From Halobacteriales archaeon QS_5_70_15 (lineage in GTDB: Archaea > Halobacteriota > Halobacteria > Halobacteriales > Haloarculaceae): DNA of 8,560 nt. Location: contig PXRQ01000020.1 in NCBI GenBank assembly GCA_003022005.1, positions 1 to 8,560 of the forward strand, in the 5' to 3' direction. Both the position numbers and the translations under genes were made by a program. Of the stretch, positions 1-5,335 are shown one piece after another (within the stretch, counting starts at the first letter, position 1; each line of letters starts with the position of its first letter). The notes beneath the pieces were generated by a model. That model saw only the letters and a program-made list of their open reading frames with translations, did no database searches and was not told the DNA's origin.

Positions 1-1135
1 CGTCGCCCGGACGATGGCCCGGGTCGAACTGATCCGCGGCCTGGAGTTCGAGGAGGCGGTCCCCGTGGAGGTCATCTCCCGCGAGGCGTACCGCGAGCGC
101 CGGAACGGAAGCGGCGGCTCCCGGGACGAGGCGTACGGCCGCTGGAACGACCAGGTCTGGGAGGCGACGTTCCTCGTCGGCGAGGACACCGCCGTCGCCA
201 AGGCGTTCGACTCGGTGCTCTCGGCCTCGGTGATCGGGTTCTACTCGCCACGCCAGGACCGCATCGTCGTCGTGAGCGACGCCGAGACGCCGAGGCTCGA
301 CCGGGCGACGCTATCCCACGAGCTCGTCCACGCGCTCCAGGACCAGCAGCTCTCGTTCGGCGGGGGCGGCGGGACACAGGACCTCGACCTCGCCGAGGAC
401 GGCCTCGTCGAGGGCGACGCCAACACCGTCGAGGCCGAGTACGAGTCCCGGTGTGGCTCGGAGTGGGACTGCGTTCCGCGTCCGGAGCAGTCGGACGGCG
501 GGGGCGGGTCGTTCGATCGCGGCGTGTTCCTGACGGTGTTCACGCCGTACGCGGTCGGGCCGGACTTCGTCCGGACGCTCCGGGATCGTTCCGGCGGTGA
601 CTGGGGGGCCGTGAACGACGCCTACCAGGCGTTCCCCGAGAGCACCGAACAGGTGATCCACGCCGGGGCATACCCCGAGGAGGAACCCGTCGAGGTGACC
701 GTCCCGGACCGGTCGGGCGAGGGGTACGAGCGGTTCGACCTCGACCGGGAGACGGATACGGTCGGCGAGGCCACGGTGTACGCGATGTTCTGGGCGAACG
801 ACGTCGTCCCCGAGGACCACCCGACGTTCGTCTACGACCAGCGGCTCTCGGCGGGATGGGGCGGGGACACCGTCGTCCCCTACCGCGGGACCGACGGCGA
901 GGACGCCTACGTCTGGCGGACCGTCTGGGACACCGAGCGCGACGCCCGGGAGTTCCTGGAGGGGTACCGCGACGTCCTCGACGGAAACGGCGCGGTCGAG
1001 CGAGGGGACGGGGTCTACGTCATCGAGTCGGGTCCCTACGCCGACGCCTTCCGGGTCGTTCGCCGCGGGAACACCGTTACGGTGGTGAACGCGCCGACGA
1101 TCGGGGACCTCGATTCGGTCCACGCGCCGCGGTGA
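1..1135 (+). CDS. Hvo_1808-family surface protein, putative zinc metallopeptidase-like (5' partial)
   Basis: The reading frame is open from base 2, so the gene enters from the left. The ATG at 14 is probably internal, since no signal peptide follows it and related proteins are longer with an N-terminal export/lipoprotein signal (family knowledge). Counting from that Met, HELVH lies at residues 102-106 and an EGDA motif at 132-136. The HExxH plus downstream Glu arrangement is that of gluzincin metallopeptidases, giving candidate ligands H102, H106 and E133 and catalytic E103. A Gly-rich linker (115-120) lies between the two motifs. Downstream is the family-typical stretch PESTEQVIH (208-216). 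The C-terminal third (about 250-373) looks like a mixed alpha/beta domain. The role is unknown; cell-surface location is inferred from the family. The product is acidic, as expected for a halophile. The gene ends with TGA and the next gene is convergent. Confidence 0.85.
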   Translation, partial: VARTMARVELIRGLEFEEAVPVEVISREAYRERRNGSGGSRDEAYGRWNDQVWEATFLVGEDTAVAKAFDSVLSASVIGFYSPRQDRIVVVSDAETPRLDRATLSHELVHALQDQQLSFGGGGGTQDLDLAEDGLVEGDANTVEAEYESRCGSEWDCVPRPEQSDGGGGSFDRGVFLTVFTPYAVGPDFVRTLRDRSGGDWGAVNDAYQAFPESTEQVIHAGAYPEEEPVEVTVPDRSGEGYERFDLDRETDTVGEATVYAMFWANDVVPEDHPTFVYDQRLSAGWGGDTVVPYRGTDGEDAYVWRTVWDTERDAREFLEGYRDVLDGNGAVERGDGVYVIESGPYADAFRVVRRGNTVTVVNAPTIGDLDSVHAPR

Positions 1136-1249
1136 GAGGAGTTCGGCCAGGGGGGTGTCACGCCAATGGCGTGCAACGAAGGATGCCACGTCGAAGGCCC
1201 CGAGGCACTGGAGAAGGCAGGCGACGCACGCACCGCAGGCCGAAGGCCG

Positions 1250-1338
1250 AGGAGCGCAGCGAGCTCCGCTCGCGGGTCACTACGTTCCCCGCTCGCGTGT
1301 CCGAGGTTCTCCCTTCGGTCGGACCCCGCTACTCCCCC
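1250..1338 (-). repeat. Stop-codon-associated repeat element, copy A
   Basis: Read on the minus strand, this element starts at the last codons and TAG stop of the zinc-finger gene (GGGGGAGTAGCG) and runs about 80 bases downstream. It aligns with few gaps to the sequence after the stop of the DUF5784 gene. The best block is 1269-1297, which matches 5215-5243 at 25 of 29 positions on opposite strands. It also contains short inverted repeats around an AGCTC core (about 1252-1275). It fills most of the 193-bp gap between two convergent genes, so a role in transcript ends is possible. I see no T-rich terminator tract in it. Confidence 0.55.
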
Positions 1339-1535
1339 GCGAGCGCGGCCACGTCCCGCTCGGTGGGGTCGTCCGGGAGCCGCTCGATACAGTCGTAACA
1401 GAGGAAGTGCTCGGTGCCGTCGGCGAGTTCGAGCGTCAGTCCCTCCGTCCGGTCGCCCTCGAACGACCACAGGTTGGCGATGCCGCCGGCGATCCGGACG
1501 GGACGCCCGCACCCGTCGCACGGCTCCCTGGCCAT
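1329..1535 (-). CDS. Small two-CxxC zinc-binding protein (68 aa)
   Basis: This short haloarchaeal protein has C6-x2-C9 near its N-terminus (CDGCGRPV) and C46-x2-C49 near its C-terminus (FLCYDCIERL), the usual layout of a single zinc site made from two knuckles. The segment between (IAGGIANLW, LTLELADGTEH) is predicted to form beta strands. The frame is open upstream to 1649, but I chose the ATG at 1535 because the upstream translation is low-complexity and Arg/Pro-rich while the protein from MAREPCDGCG is coherent, and a possible promoter lies about 25 bp upstream. From memory it resembles a haloarchaeal domain family of unknown function (perhaps DUF7561); I am not certain of the number. The function is unknown; nucleic-acid or protein binding is a guess from the zinc site. 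It is convergent with the surface-protein gene. Confidence 0.8.
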   Translation of the reverse strand: MAREPCDGCGRPVRIAGGIANLWSFEGDRTEGLTLELADGTEHFLCYDCIERLPDDPTERDVAALAGE

Positions 1536-1555
1536 GACCCTACGTGAGCCGGTGC

Positions 1556-1573
1556 GGGCAAAGCGCTTGTGAC
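1556..1573 (-). promoter_or_regulatory. Possible promoter of the zinc-finger gene
   Basis: On the minus strand CACAAGCGCTTTGC lies about 24-37 bp upstream of the ATG at 1535. It resembles the CACAAGCGTTAAGGC promoter upstream of the SPFH gene in this window, but its TATA core is poor. Confidence 0.3.
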
Positions 1574-1591
1574 TCCGCGGGAGCGTGACCG

Positions 1592-1838
1592 TTACCGCCC
1601 CGTCGGGGGGTTGAGGAAGAGCGCGTCGGTGAGGACGATCGCACCACACAGTGACCCCGCGACGAGCGAGGCGGACGTGGGCACGGGGAGCGCCGACCCG
1701 AGGCGAGCGCGCACGGGAACACGAACGGGATGACGAGCAGTGTCAGGTCGTACCGCGAGAGGGAGTCCGGGAGCGGGAGGGAGGGAACGGCGTTCGACGG
1801 TCGCTTCGCCCGGCGTCGGGATCGGTGCTGATCGCCAT
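1592..1838 (-). pseudogene. Short two-TM membrane protein, disrupted by two frameshifts
   Basis: Three consecutive frames of the minus strand together give one coherent small protein. Frame a starts at the ATG at 1838 (MAISTDPDAGRSDRRTPF). Frame b takes over near 1770-1788 (PSLPLPDSLSRYDL, then TLLVIPFVFPCALA). Frame c takes over near 1700-1725 (LGSALPVPTSASLVAG, then CGAIVLTDALFLNPPTGR) and ends at a TAA at 1592. Each switch needs one missing base (or two extra), and the total of 247 bases fits the net shift. The pieces contain two hydrophobic segments, and the SRYDL...IP and DALFLNPP motifs match my memory of a family of roughly 75-residue haloarchaeal membrane proteins of unknown function. 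Frame a alone stops after 31 codons, so no full product is made unless the indels are sequence errors. The first switch lies in a C/T-rich run prone to slippage. Confidence 0.6.
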
Positions 1839-1938
1839 ACTGGACCGACTCCTCACACGGAACTAACTGCGCGATAACACTGAAAACTTACCCCGAGACA
1901 GCAAGAACGTCACTCGATTTTTATGTGAACACTCCGAA

Positions 1939-1985
1939 CGCCTTCCGAATCTACATAAATAATATATATGTGCTTTCGAAGGGCG
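1939..1985. repeat. 47-bp imperfect palindrome with AT-rich centre
   Basis: All pairings share one register. CGCC (1939-1942) pairs with GGCG (1982-1985), CGAA (1946-1949) with TTCG (1975-1978), and ACATA (1953-1957) with TATGT (1967-1971), around a nine-base A/T loop. 14 of 19 arm positions are Watson-Crick. It could be a regulator site, a structured RNA or a remnant; nothing in the sequence decides. Confidence 0.45.
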
Positions 1986-2000
1986 CGGGGGCCCTTTTCG
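1977..2000 (+). terminator. Possible hairpin followed by a T-run
   Basis: GGGC (1981-1984) can pair with GCCC (1991-1994), followed directly by TTTT (1995-1998). The flanking CGAA and TTCG can extend the stem. No upstream plus-strand gene obviously needs it, and it overlaps the end of the AT-rich palindrome, so the call is weak. Confidence 0.2.
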
Positions 2001-2085
2001 GCTCCGGACCTGAGCCCGCCTGGAGAAGACCGTCCCGGGAGTCCGGCCGGCGGGCCACGGGCGTCATCGACCGCCGGAAGGAGGA

Positions 2086-2093
2086 GACTTAAC
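2086..2093 (+). promoter_or_regulatory. TATA-type promoter of the SDR/membrane operon
   Basis: ACTTAAC, with TTAA at 2089-2092, ends 25 bp before the ATG at 2118. This spacing is typical of haloarchaeal leaderless transcripts and is the main reason for choosing that start over the upstream open frame. Confidence 0.6.
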
Positions 2094-2117
2094 CGGGGAG
2101 GAGCCCTCGGTCCGCGT

Positions 2118-3068
2118 ATGCGAGTCCTCGTCACCGGAGCCACCGGGTTCGTCGGGGGGCGGCTCGTGCCCGCGCTCCTCGAGGCGGGCCACGACGTGGT
2201 CGCCCTGGTCCGCGACCCCGACCGGTACGACGCCCCGCCGGGCACGACGGTCCGTTCCGGCGACTTCCTCCGGCCCGGGAGCTTCGAGGCCGCGCTCCAG
2301 GGCGTGGACGCGGCCTACTACCTCGTCCACTCGATGCACGCCGGCGACGACTACGCCGAGCGGGACCGCCGCGCGGCCCACAACTTCGCGAAGGCCGCCG
2401 ACGAGCACGGGGTCGACCGCGTCGTCTACCTCGGCGGTCTGGGCGAGGAGCGCGAACGGCTCTCCGAACACCTCCGCTCGCGCCGGGAGGTCGAGTACGT
2501 CCTCGGGAGCTACGGGTTCGACCTGACGACGCTCCGTGCGGCGGTGATCATCGGCGACGGGAGCGCCTCCTTCGACCTGGTCCGCCAGCTCGGCAAGCGG
2601 CTCCCGCTGATGATCACCCCGAAGTGGGTCCGCACGCCGTGTCAGCCGATCGCCATCGACGACGTGATCGCCTACCTGGTGGGCGTCCTCGACAGCGAGG
2701 CGACCCGCGACGACACGTTCGAGATCGGCGGCCCCGAAGTGTTGACCTACGAGGACCTCATCCGCCGGACGGCACGCCTCGACGGTCGGCGGGAGCCGTA
2801 CGTCCTCCCGGTGCCGGTGCTGACGCCGAAGCTCTCGGCCTACTGGCTCGGGCTCGTGACGGAGGTGCCGACGAGCGTCGCCCACCCGCTCATTCTCGGG
2901 CTGAAGAACTCGGTCGTCGTCACCGACCATCGCATCGAGGAGCTCGTCCCGGTCGAACTCACGCCGTTCGACGAGGCGGTCCGGCGCGCGCTCGACGGGG
3001 ACGCCCCGACCGACGAGGACAGCGAGAACGGGGGAACGCTCCCCGGAGACCGGGCGAAGGTACCGTAG
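2118..3068 (+). CDS. Atypical SDR / NAD(P)-binding Rossmann protein
   Basis: The 316-residue product begins directly with a Rossmann beta strand and the dinucleotide-binding motif GATGFVG (G7, G10, G13). The segment YLGGLGE (104-110) followed by LSEHLRSRREVEYVL (115-129) closely matches the YbjT-like branch of atypical short-chain dehydrogenases as I remember it. No catalytic YxxxK is visible at the expected place, so redox activity is uncertain and a nucleotide-sensing or quinone/lipid-related role is possible. The region 165-215 (TPKW, QPIAIDDV, FEIGGPEVLTYEDL) is the usual C-terminal substrate-domain signature of this family. The tail from about 292 is acidic and disordered. The ATG at 2118 is supported by the promoter and by the Rossmann fold starting at residue 2; the frame is open upstream to 1968 but that extension is not protein-like. 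It is translationally coupled to the following gene. Confidence 0.85.
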   Translation: MRVLVTGATGFVGGRLVPALLEAGHDVVALVRDPDRYDAPPGTTVRSGDFLRPGSFEAALQGVDAAYYLVHSMHAGDDYAERDRRAAHNFAKAADEHGVDRVVYLGGLGEERERLSEHLRSRREVEYVLGSYGFDLTTLRAAVIIGDGSASFDLVRQLGKRLPLMITPKWVRTPCQPIAIDDVIAYLVGVLDSEATRDDTFEIGGPEVLTYEDLIRRTARLDGRREPYVLPVPVLTPKLSAYWLGLVTEVPTSVAHPLILGLKNSVVVTDHRIEELVPVELTPFDEAVRRALDGDAPTDEDSENGGTLPGDRAKVP

Positions 3069-3833
3069 ATGGGGCGTTCCACGGAGTACGGCGGACGCCC
3101 CGAGCCCGGTGACGCGGTCGAGTACGGCGAGACCTGGGTGTACGAGAGCATCGTCGGCGCGCTCCCGGGCATCGACCTCTCCCGGCCCGTGGCCGTCGGC
3201 ATCCAGCTCGCGGTGTTCGAGGTCGGGGTGCTCCTGCTGGCGTGGTACTACGACCTCTGGACGGCGGCGGTCGCCGGCACCGTCGCGGTCCTCGTCGCCG
3301 CGGCCGGGAGCGTCGAGATGCTCCGCCTCGGCTCGCTCGCCCGCTCGGTCGACGCCCCCGAGTCCTACCGCCGGCTCCTGTTCGGGTCGAGCATCGAGGT
3401 GGTGCTGGCCGTGCTCGCGTACGTCGCGCTCGTCACCCACCTGTTCGTCTTCGATCCCCGGGGGGGCGGGACGCCGCTCGTCGAGACGCTGTTCGGCCCC
3501 GACCCCCCGGTCGCCGTCGTCTACCTCACCCTGCTCGTGCTGTGGGACCTCTGTTACCGCATCGGCACCGGCTGGTGGGCCTCGGTCGTCGCGCTCTGGC
3601 GGTCGGCACGCTTCCGGTTCGACGACGGGACCGCCCGGACGCTGCGGCGCGTGGACCTCGAGACGATGGGCTTTGGCTTCGTCCAGCTGCTGCTCGTCCC
3701 GTTCCTCCTCGACCACCCGGTGTTGCTCGCGGCCGTGGTCGGACACGTCCTCGCCGTCACCGGCGTCACCGGGCTCTCCGTCGTGCTGTTACACCGGCGG
3801 GTCGAGGGGACGACCGTCAGCGCGAGGACTTGA
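3069..3833 (+). CDS. Polytopic membrane protein of unknown function
   Basis: I do not recognise the family with confidence. The 254-residue product has a soluble N-terminus (1-38) and about six hydrophobic segments near residues 40-61, 64-84, 102-126, 146-165, 199-214 and 216-241. Arg-rich loops (SARFRF at 179-184, TLRRVD at 191-196) probably face the cytoplasm. The middle segments carry residues such as E83, E110, D160 and R164 within or at the edges of helices, which may be functional. The ATG abuts the TAG stop of the SDR gene (TAGATG) with no gap, so the two are almost certainly co-transcribed and translationally coupled, suggesting a joint job at the membrane. The 3' end overlaps the convergent DUF5786 gene by 17 bp. 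Confidence 0.8.
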   Translation: MGRSTEYGGRPEPGDAVEYGETWVYESIVGALPGIDLSRPVAVGIQLAVFEVGVLLLAWYYDLWTAAVAGTVAVLVAAAGSVEMLRLGSLARSVDAPESYRRLLFGSSIEVVLAVLAYVALVTHLFVFDPRGGGTPLVETLFGPDPPVAVVYLTLLVLWDLCYRIGTGWWASVVALWRSARFRFDDGTARTLRRVDLETMGFGFVQLLLVPFLLDHPVLLAAVVGHVLAVTGVTGLSVVLLHRRVEGTTVSART

Positions 3834-3993
3834 TCCGCTCGAACTGCTCGAGGAGTGCCTCGGTCGAGTCACCGGAGTCGTACTCGATGGTGCCCCGGTA
3901 GTTCGTCCGCTCGTCGTCGAAGTCGGCGTCGACCTGGCTGGCCTTCTGCTCGCGGCGCTCGTGCTCGTCCTCGTCATAGGCACCCATTGACAT
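3817..3993 (-). CDS. DUF5786 family protein (58 aa)
   Basis: The minus strand encodes a 58-residue, strongly charged protein starting MSMGAYDEDEHERREQKAS. It continues with DADFDDERTNYRGTIEYDSG and ends LLEQFERIKSSR. The MGAYDEDEHERRE start and the FDDER..YRG..EYDSGDS core match the haloarchaeal DUF5786 family as I remember it; the function is unknown. The C-terminal part (about 41-55) looks like an amphipathic helix. There are two candidate starts, 3993 and 3987. I chose 3993 because family members begin MSMGAYDEDE and an ATTATT box lies 29 bp upstream. The gene is convergent with the membrane protein gene, overlapping it by 17 bp, and divergent from the DUF5784 gene across a 120-bp gap. At under 60 codons it is easily missed by automated calling. 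Confidence 0.85.
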   Translation of the reverse strand: MSMGAYDEDEHERREQKASQVDADFDDERTNYRGTIEYDSGDSTEALLEQFERIKSSR

Positions 3994-4020
3994 GGTAACT
4001 ACACACGAACTTGTGAAACG

Positions 4021-4030
4021 GGAATAATGA
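4021..4030 (-). promoter_or_regulatory. Possible TATA promoter of the DUF5786 gene
   Basis: ATTATT (minus strand, 4028-4023) lies 29 bp upstream of the ATG at 3993, inside a locally A/T-rich patch. This gives a very short leader. Confidence 0.4.
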
Positions 4031-4083
4031 ATCTATCGGAGCGATTCGGAGCACTGGGCCCGGGAATCAACACCGTTCGCAAC

Positions 4084-4092
4084 CGGTAAATC
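4084..4092 (+). promoter_or_regulatory. Possible TATA promoter of the DUF5784 gene
   Basis: GGTAAATCC, with TAAAT at 4087-4091, lies 22 bp before the GTG at 4114, fitting a leaderless transcript. It sits between short inverted arms CCGTT (4073-4077) and AACGG (4099-4103), a possible operator. Confidence 0.4.
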
Positions 4093-4113
4093 CCCGGAAA
4101 CGGTAGAGGTAGC

Positions 4114-5115
4114 GTGGCTGGTCCCCTCCGTTTCCGACGCTCTCACGGCTCCTGGTCCCACGACCGCGTGGCCCGGGAGCTCCGCCGCCCGCTCGATTCG
4201 AACCTCGGCGCGAGCATGGAGTCGCCGTGGTTCGGCCCGCCCGCGGGCTACGAGGCGGTCCGGTTCGAGATGCACAACGGCGACGTCGCCCTGTTCTGCT
4301 GGAGCGATGACGACGCCTACTGGCTGGGCAACACCGAGACGCCCGAGGCGCTCTGGCGCACCGACAAGGAGACGTTCGAGGAAGCGCCCTACCCCGTCTC
4401 CCGGTGGGCCCAGCGCGAACTGCTCGCGCGGATGGAGACCACCGACCCGTGGCTGGCCGAGTACGAGCACGTCGCGTGGTTCTTCCTGCCCGTCCTCTGC
4501 TCGAAGGACGGCCGGGACACGACGCGGGCGTTCTTCCGCGAACACGCCGCGGGCTTCCCCGACGCGACGAGCGAGGCGGCGCTCGGGTTCGTCGAGGACC
4601 TCCTGGCGACGGGGTGTCTCGACGACTACCGCTACGAGATGGCCTCGAAGCTGGGCACCAGCGCGGGGACGGACCTCACCCGGATGGCAGCGACGATGGG
4701 CGAGTTCATCGTCGCCAACCTGCTCCACGACGCCGGCGTCGAGTTCGAACCCGAGGTGGAGCTCGACAGCGGCCACGCGCTGGACTTCCGCGTCGACGGC
4801 CAGCACCTCGTCGAGGTGACCCGGCCGCTGCCCCCCACCCGCCGCTCTCGCGCCGACACCGCCGTCGCCGCGGTGAGACAGACCGGCCAGTCGAAGACCC
4901 GCGCGCAACTGGACGAACACCCCGGGACGACGCTCGTCATCGACTGTTCCTCGTTCCGCGACGACGAGTGGGCCGCCGTCGCCGCCGAGCGGCCCGACGT
5001 CGGCTACCGACCCACGGTGGTCTTCCGGGCCCGACCGGACGGGGCCGTCGAGGGCTACCGGATCGGGACGGTCCCGTTCGACCTCTCGGGGGCCATCGAC
5101 TGGGTGGGGGAGTAG
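4114..5115 (+). CDS. DUF5784 family protein with PD-(D/E)XK-like C-terminal region
   Basis: The 333-residue product starts at GTG with AGPLRFRRSHGSWS and contains PLDSNLGASMESPWF (26-40), matching the haloarchaeal DUF5784 family as I remember it. The GTG is preferred over the ATG at residue 35 because the conserved N-terminus lies upstream and a TATA-like box is correctly spaced. The region 45-195 is mainly helical. From about 194 the order is helix with E197 (MGEFIVANLL), strand (VEFEPEVEL), strand with D224 (HALDFRVDG), strand with E234 (HLVEVT), a helix containing Q259 and K261, and a strand (TTLVIDCSS). This order resembles a PD-(D/E)XK nuclease core, with Thr where the Lys of ExK would be and K261 as a possible migrated Lys. 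That similarity is my inference; the known annotation is function unknown. It is divergent from the DUF5786 gene. Confidence 0.85.
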   Translation: MAGPLRFRRSHGSWSHDRVARELRRPLDSNLGASMESPWFGPPAGYEAVRFEMHNGDVALFCWSDDDAYWLGNTETPEALWRTDKETFEEAPYPVSRWAQRELLARMETTDPWLAEYEHVAWFFLPVLCSKDGRDTTRAFFREHAAGFPDATSEAALGFVEDLLATGCLDDYRYEMASKLGTSAGTDLTRMAATMGEFIVANLLHDAGVEFEPEVELDSGHALDFRVDGQHLVEVTRPLPPTRRSRADTAVAAVRQTGQSKTRAQLDEHPGTTLVIDCSSFRDDEWAAVAAERPDVGYRPTVVFRARPDGAVEGYRIGTVPFDLSGAIDWVGE

Positions 5116-5192
5116 CGCGGCCGACCAGCGGGAGGCCGCGGACGACCGAGCGGGGAGCAGCGGCCCGCGAGGAGTAGCGAGGGCGCAGCGAC
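5106..5192 (+). repeat. Stop-codon-associated repeat element, copy B
   Basis: Starting at the last codons and TAG stop of the DUF5784 gene (GGGGGAGTAGCG), the sequence runs parallel to copy A after the zinc-finger gene, including a CCGACC segment and GAGCGGGGA. The last part, 5164-5192 (29 bp), is repeated exactly at 5236-5264. Most of the gap 5116-5335 is made of this element and its duplicate; no gene is visible there. Confidence 0.55.
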
Positions 5193-5213
5193 GGGAGGAA
5201 GCGAGCCCTCGAA

Positions 5214-5264
5214 CCGCGAGCGGGGAGCACAGCGACCCGCGAGGAGTAGCGAGGGCGCAGCGAC
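5214..5264 (+). repeat. Stop-codon-associated repeat element, partial copy B'
   Basis: This repeats the second half of copy B with a period of 70-72 bp (29 bp identical, plus the preceding GAGCGGGGAGCA). It is the closest match to copy A (25 of 29 for 5215-5243 against 1269-1297 on the other strand). Confidence 0.55.
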
Positions 5265-5303
5265 CGGGACCCGGAACTCAAACGCCCGCGTGAGTCTCGG
5301 CAG

Positions 5304-5311
5304 CCTATAAC
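5304..5311 (+). promoter_or_regulatory. TATA promoter of the Tat lipoprotein gene
   Basis: CCTATAAC, with TATAA at 5306-5310, ends 25 bp before the ATG at 5336. This is the best-looking promoter in the window and supports a leaderless start. Confidence 0.65.
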
Positions 5312-5335
5312 CGTCCGGGCCCGTCCCTCGGATCC

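Larger units (their letters stand above)
1839..2117. other. Non-coding intergenic region with an AT-rich island
   Basis: I see no credible gene in this stretch. Part of it (about 1866-1980) is much richer in A+T than the surrounding DNA and holds T-runs, two TATGTG copies 45 bp apart and an imperfect palindrome. The rest is GC-rich and ends in the promoter of the SDR gene. Open frames running through it on both strands lack coding character and cross the promoter. Confidence 0.6.

Noticed and set aside
1166..1243. Plus-strand frame starting MACNEGCHVEGPEALEKAG, protein-like at its beginning
   Set aside because: There is no promoter at the right distance, and codon use lacks the usual G/C third-position bias (many GCA and GAA). 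The frame then continues through the repeat and antisense across the zinc-finger gene.
1651..1866. A 71-codon plus-strand frame over the damaged membrane-protein gene
   Set aside because: It is Arg/Glu-rich without family features, and the minus strand gives a coherent hydrophobic protein once the two frameshifts are allowed.
1968..2117. N-terminal extension of the SDR protein from an ATG at 1968
   Set aside because: The Rossmann motif begins right after the ATG at 2118, a TATA box lies 25 bp upstream of that ATG, and the extension is Arg/Pro-rich with no family similarity.
2064..3746. A 560-codon open frame on the minus strand opposite the SDR/membrane operon
   Set aside because: It is a codon-structure shadow in high-GC DNA. 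The translation is repetitive in charged residues, whereas the plus-strand frames carry clear family motifs and membrane helices.
5144..5264. CRISPR-like array
   Set aside because: There are only two imperfect copies with a 70-72 bp period, the spacing is part of the repeat itself, and no cas gene is present.
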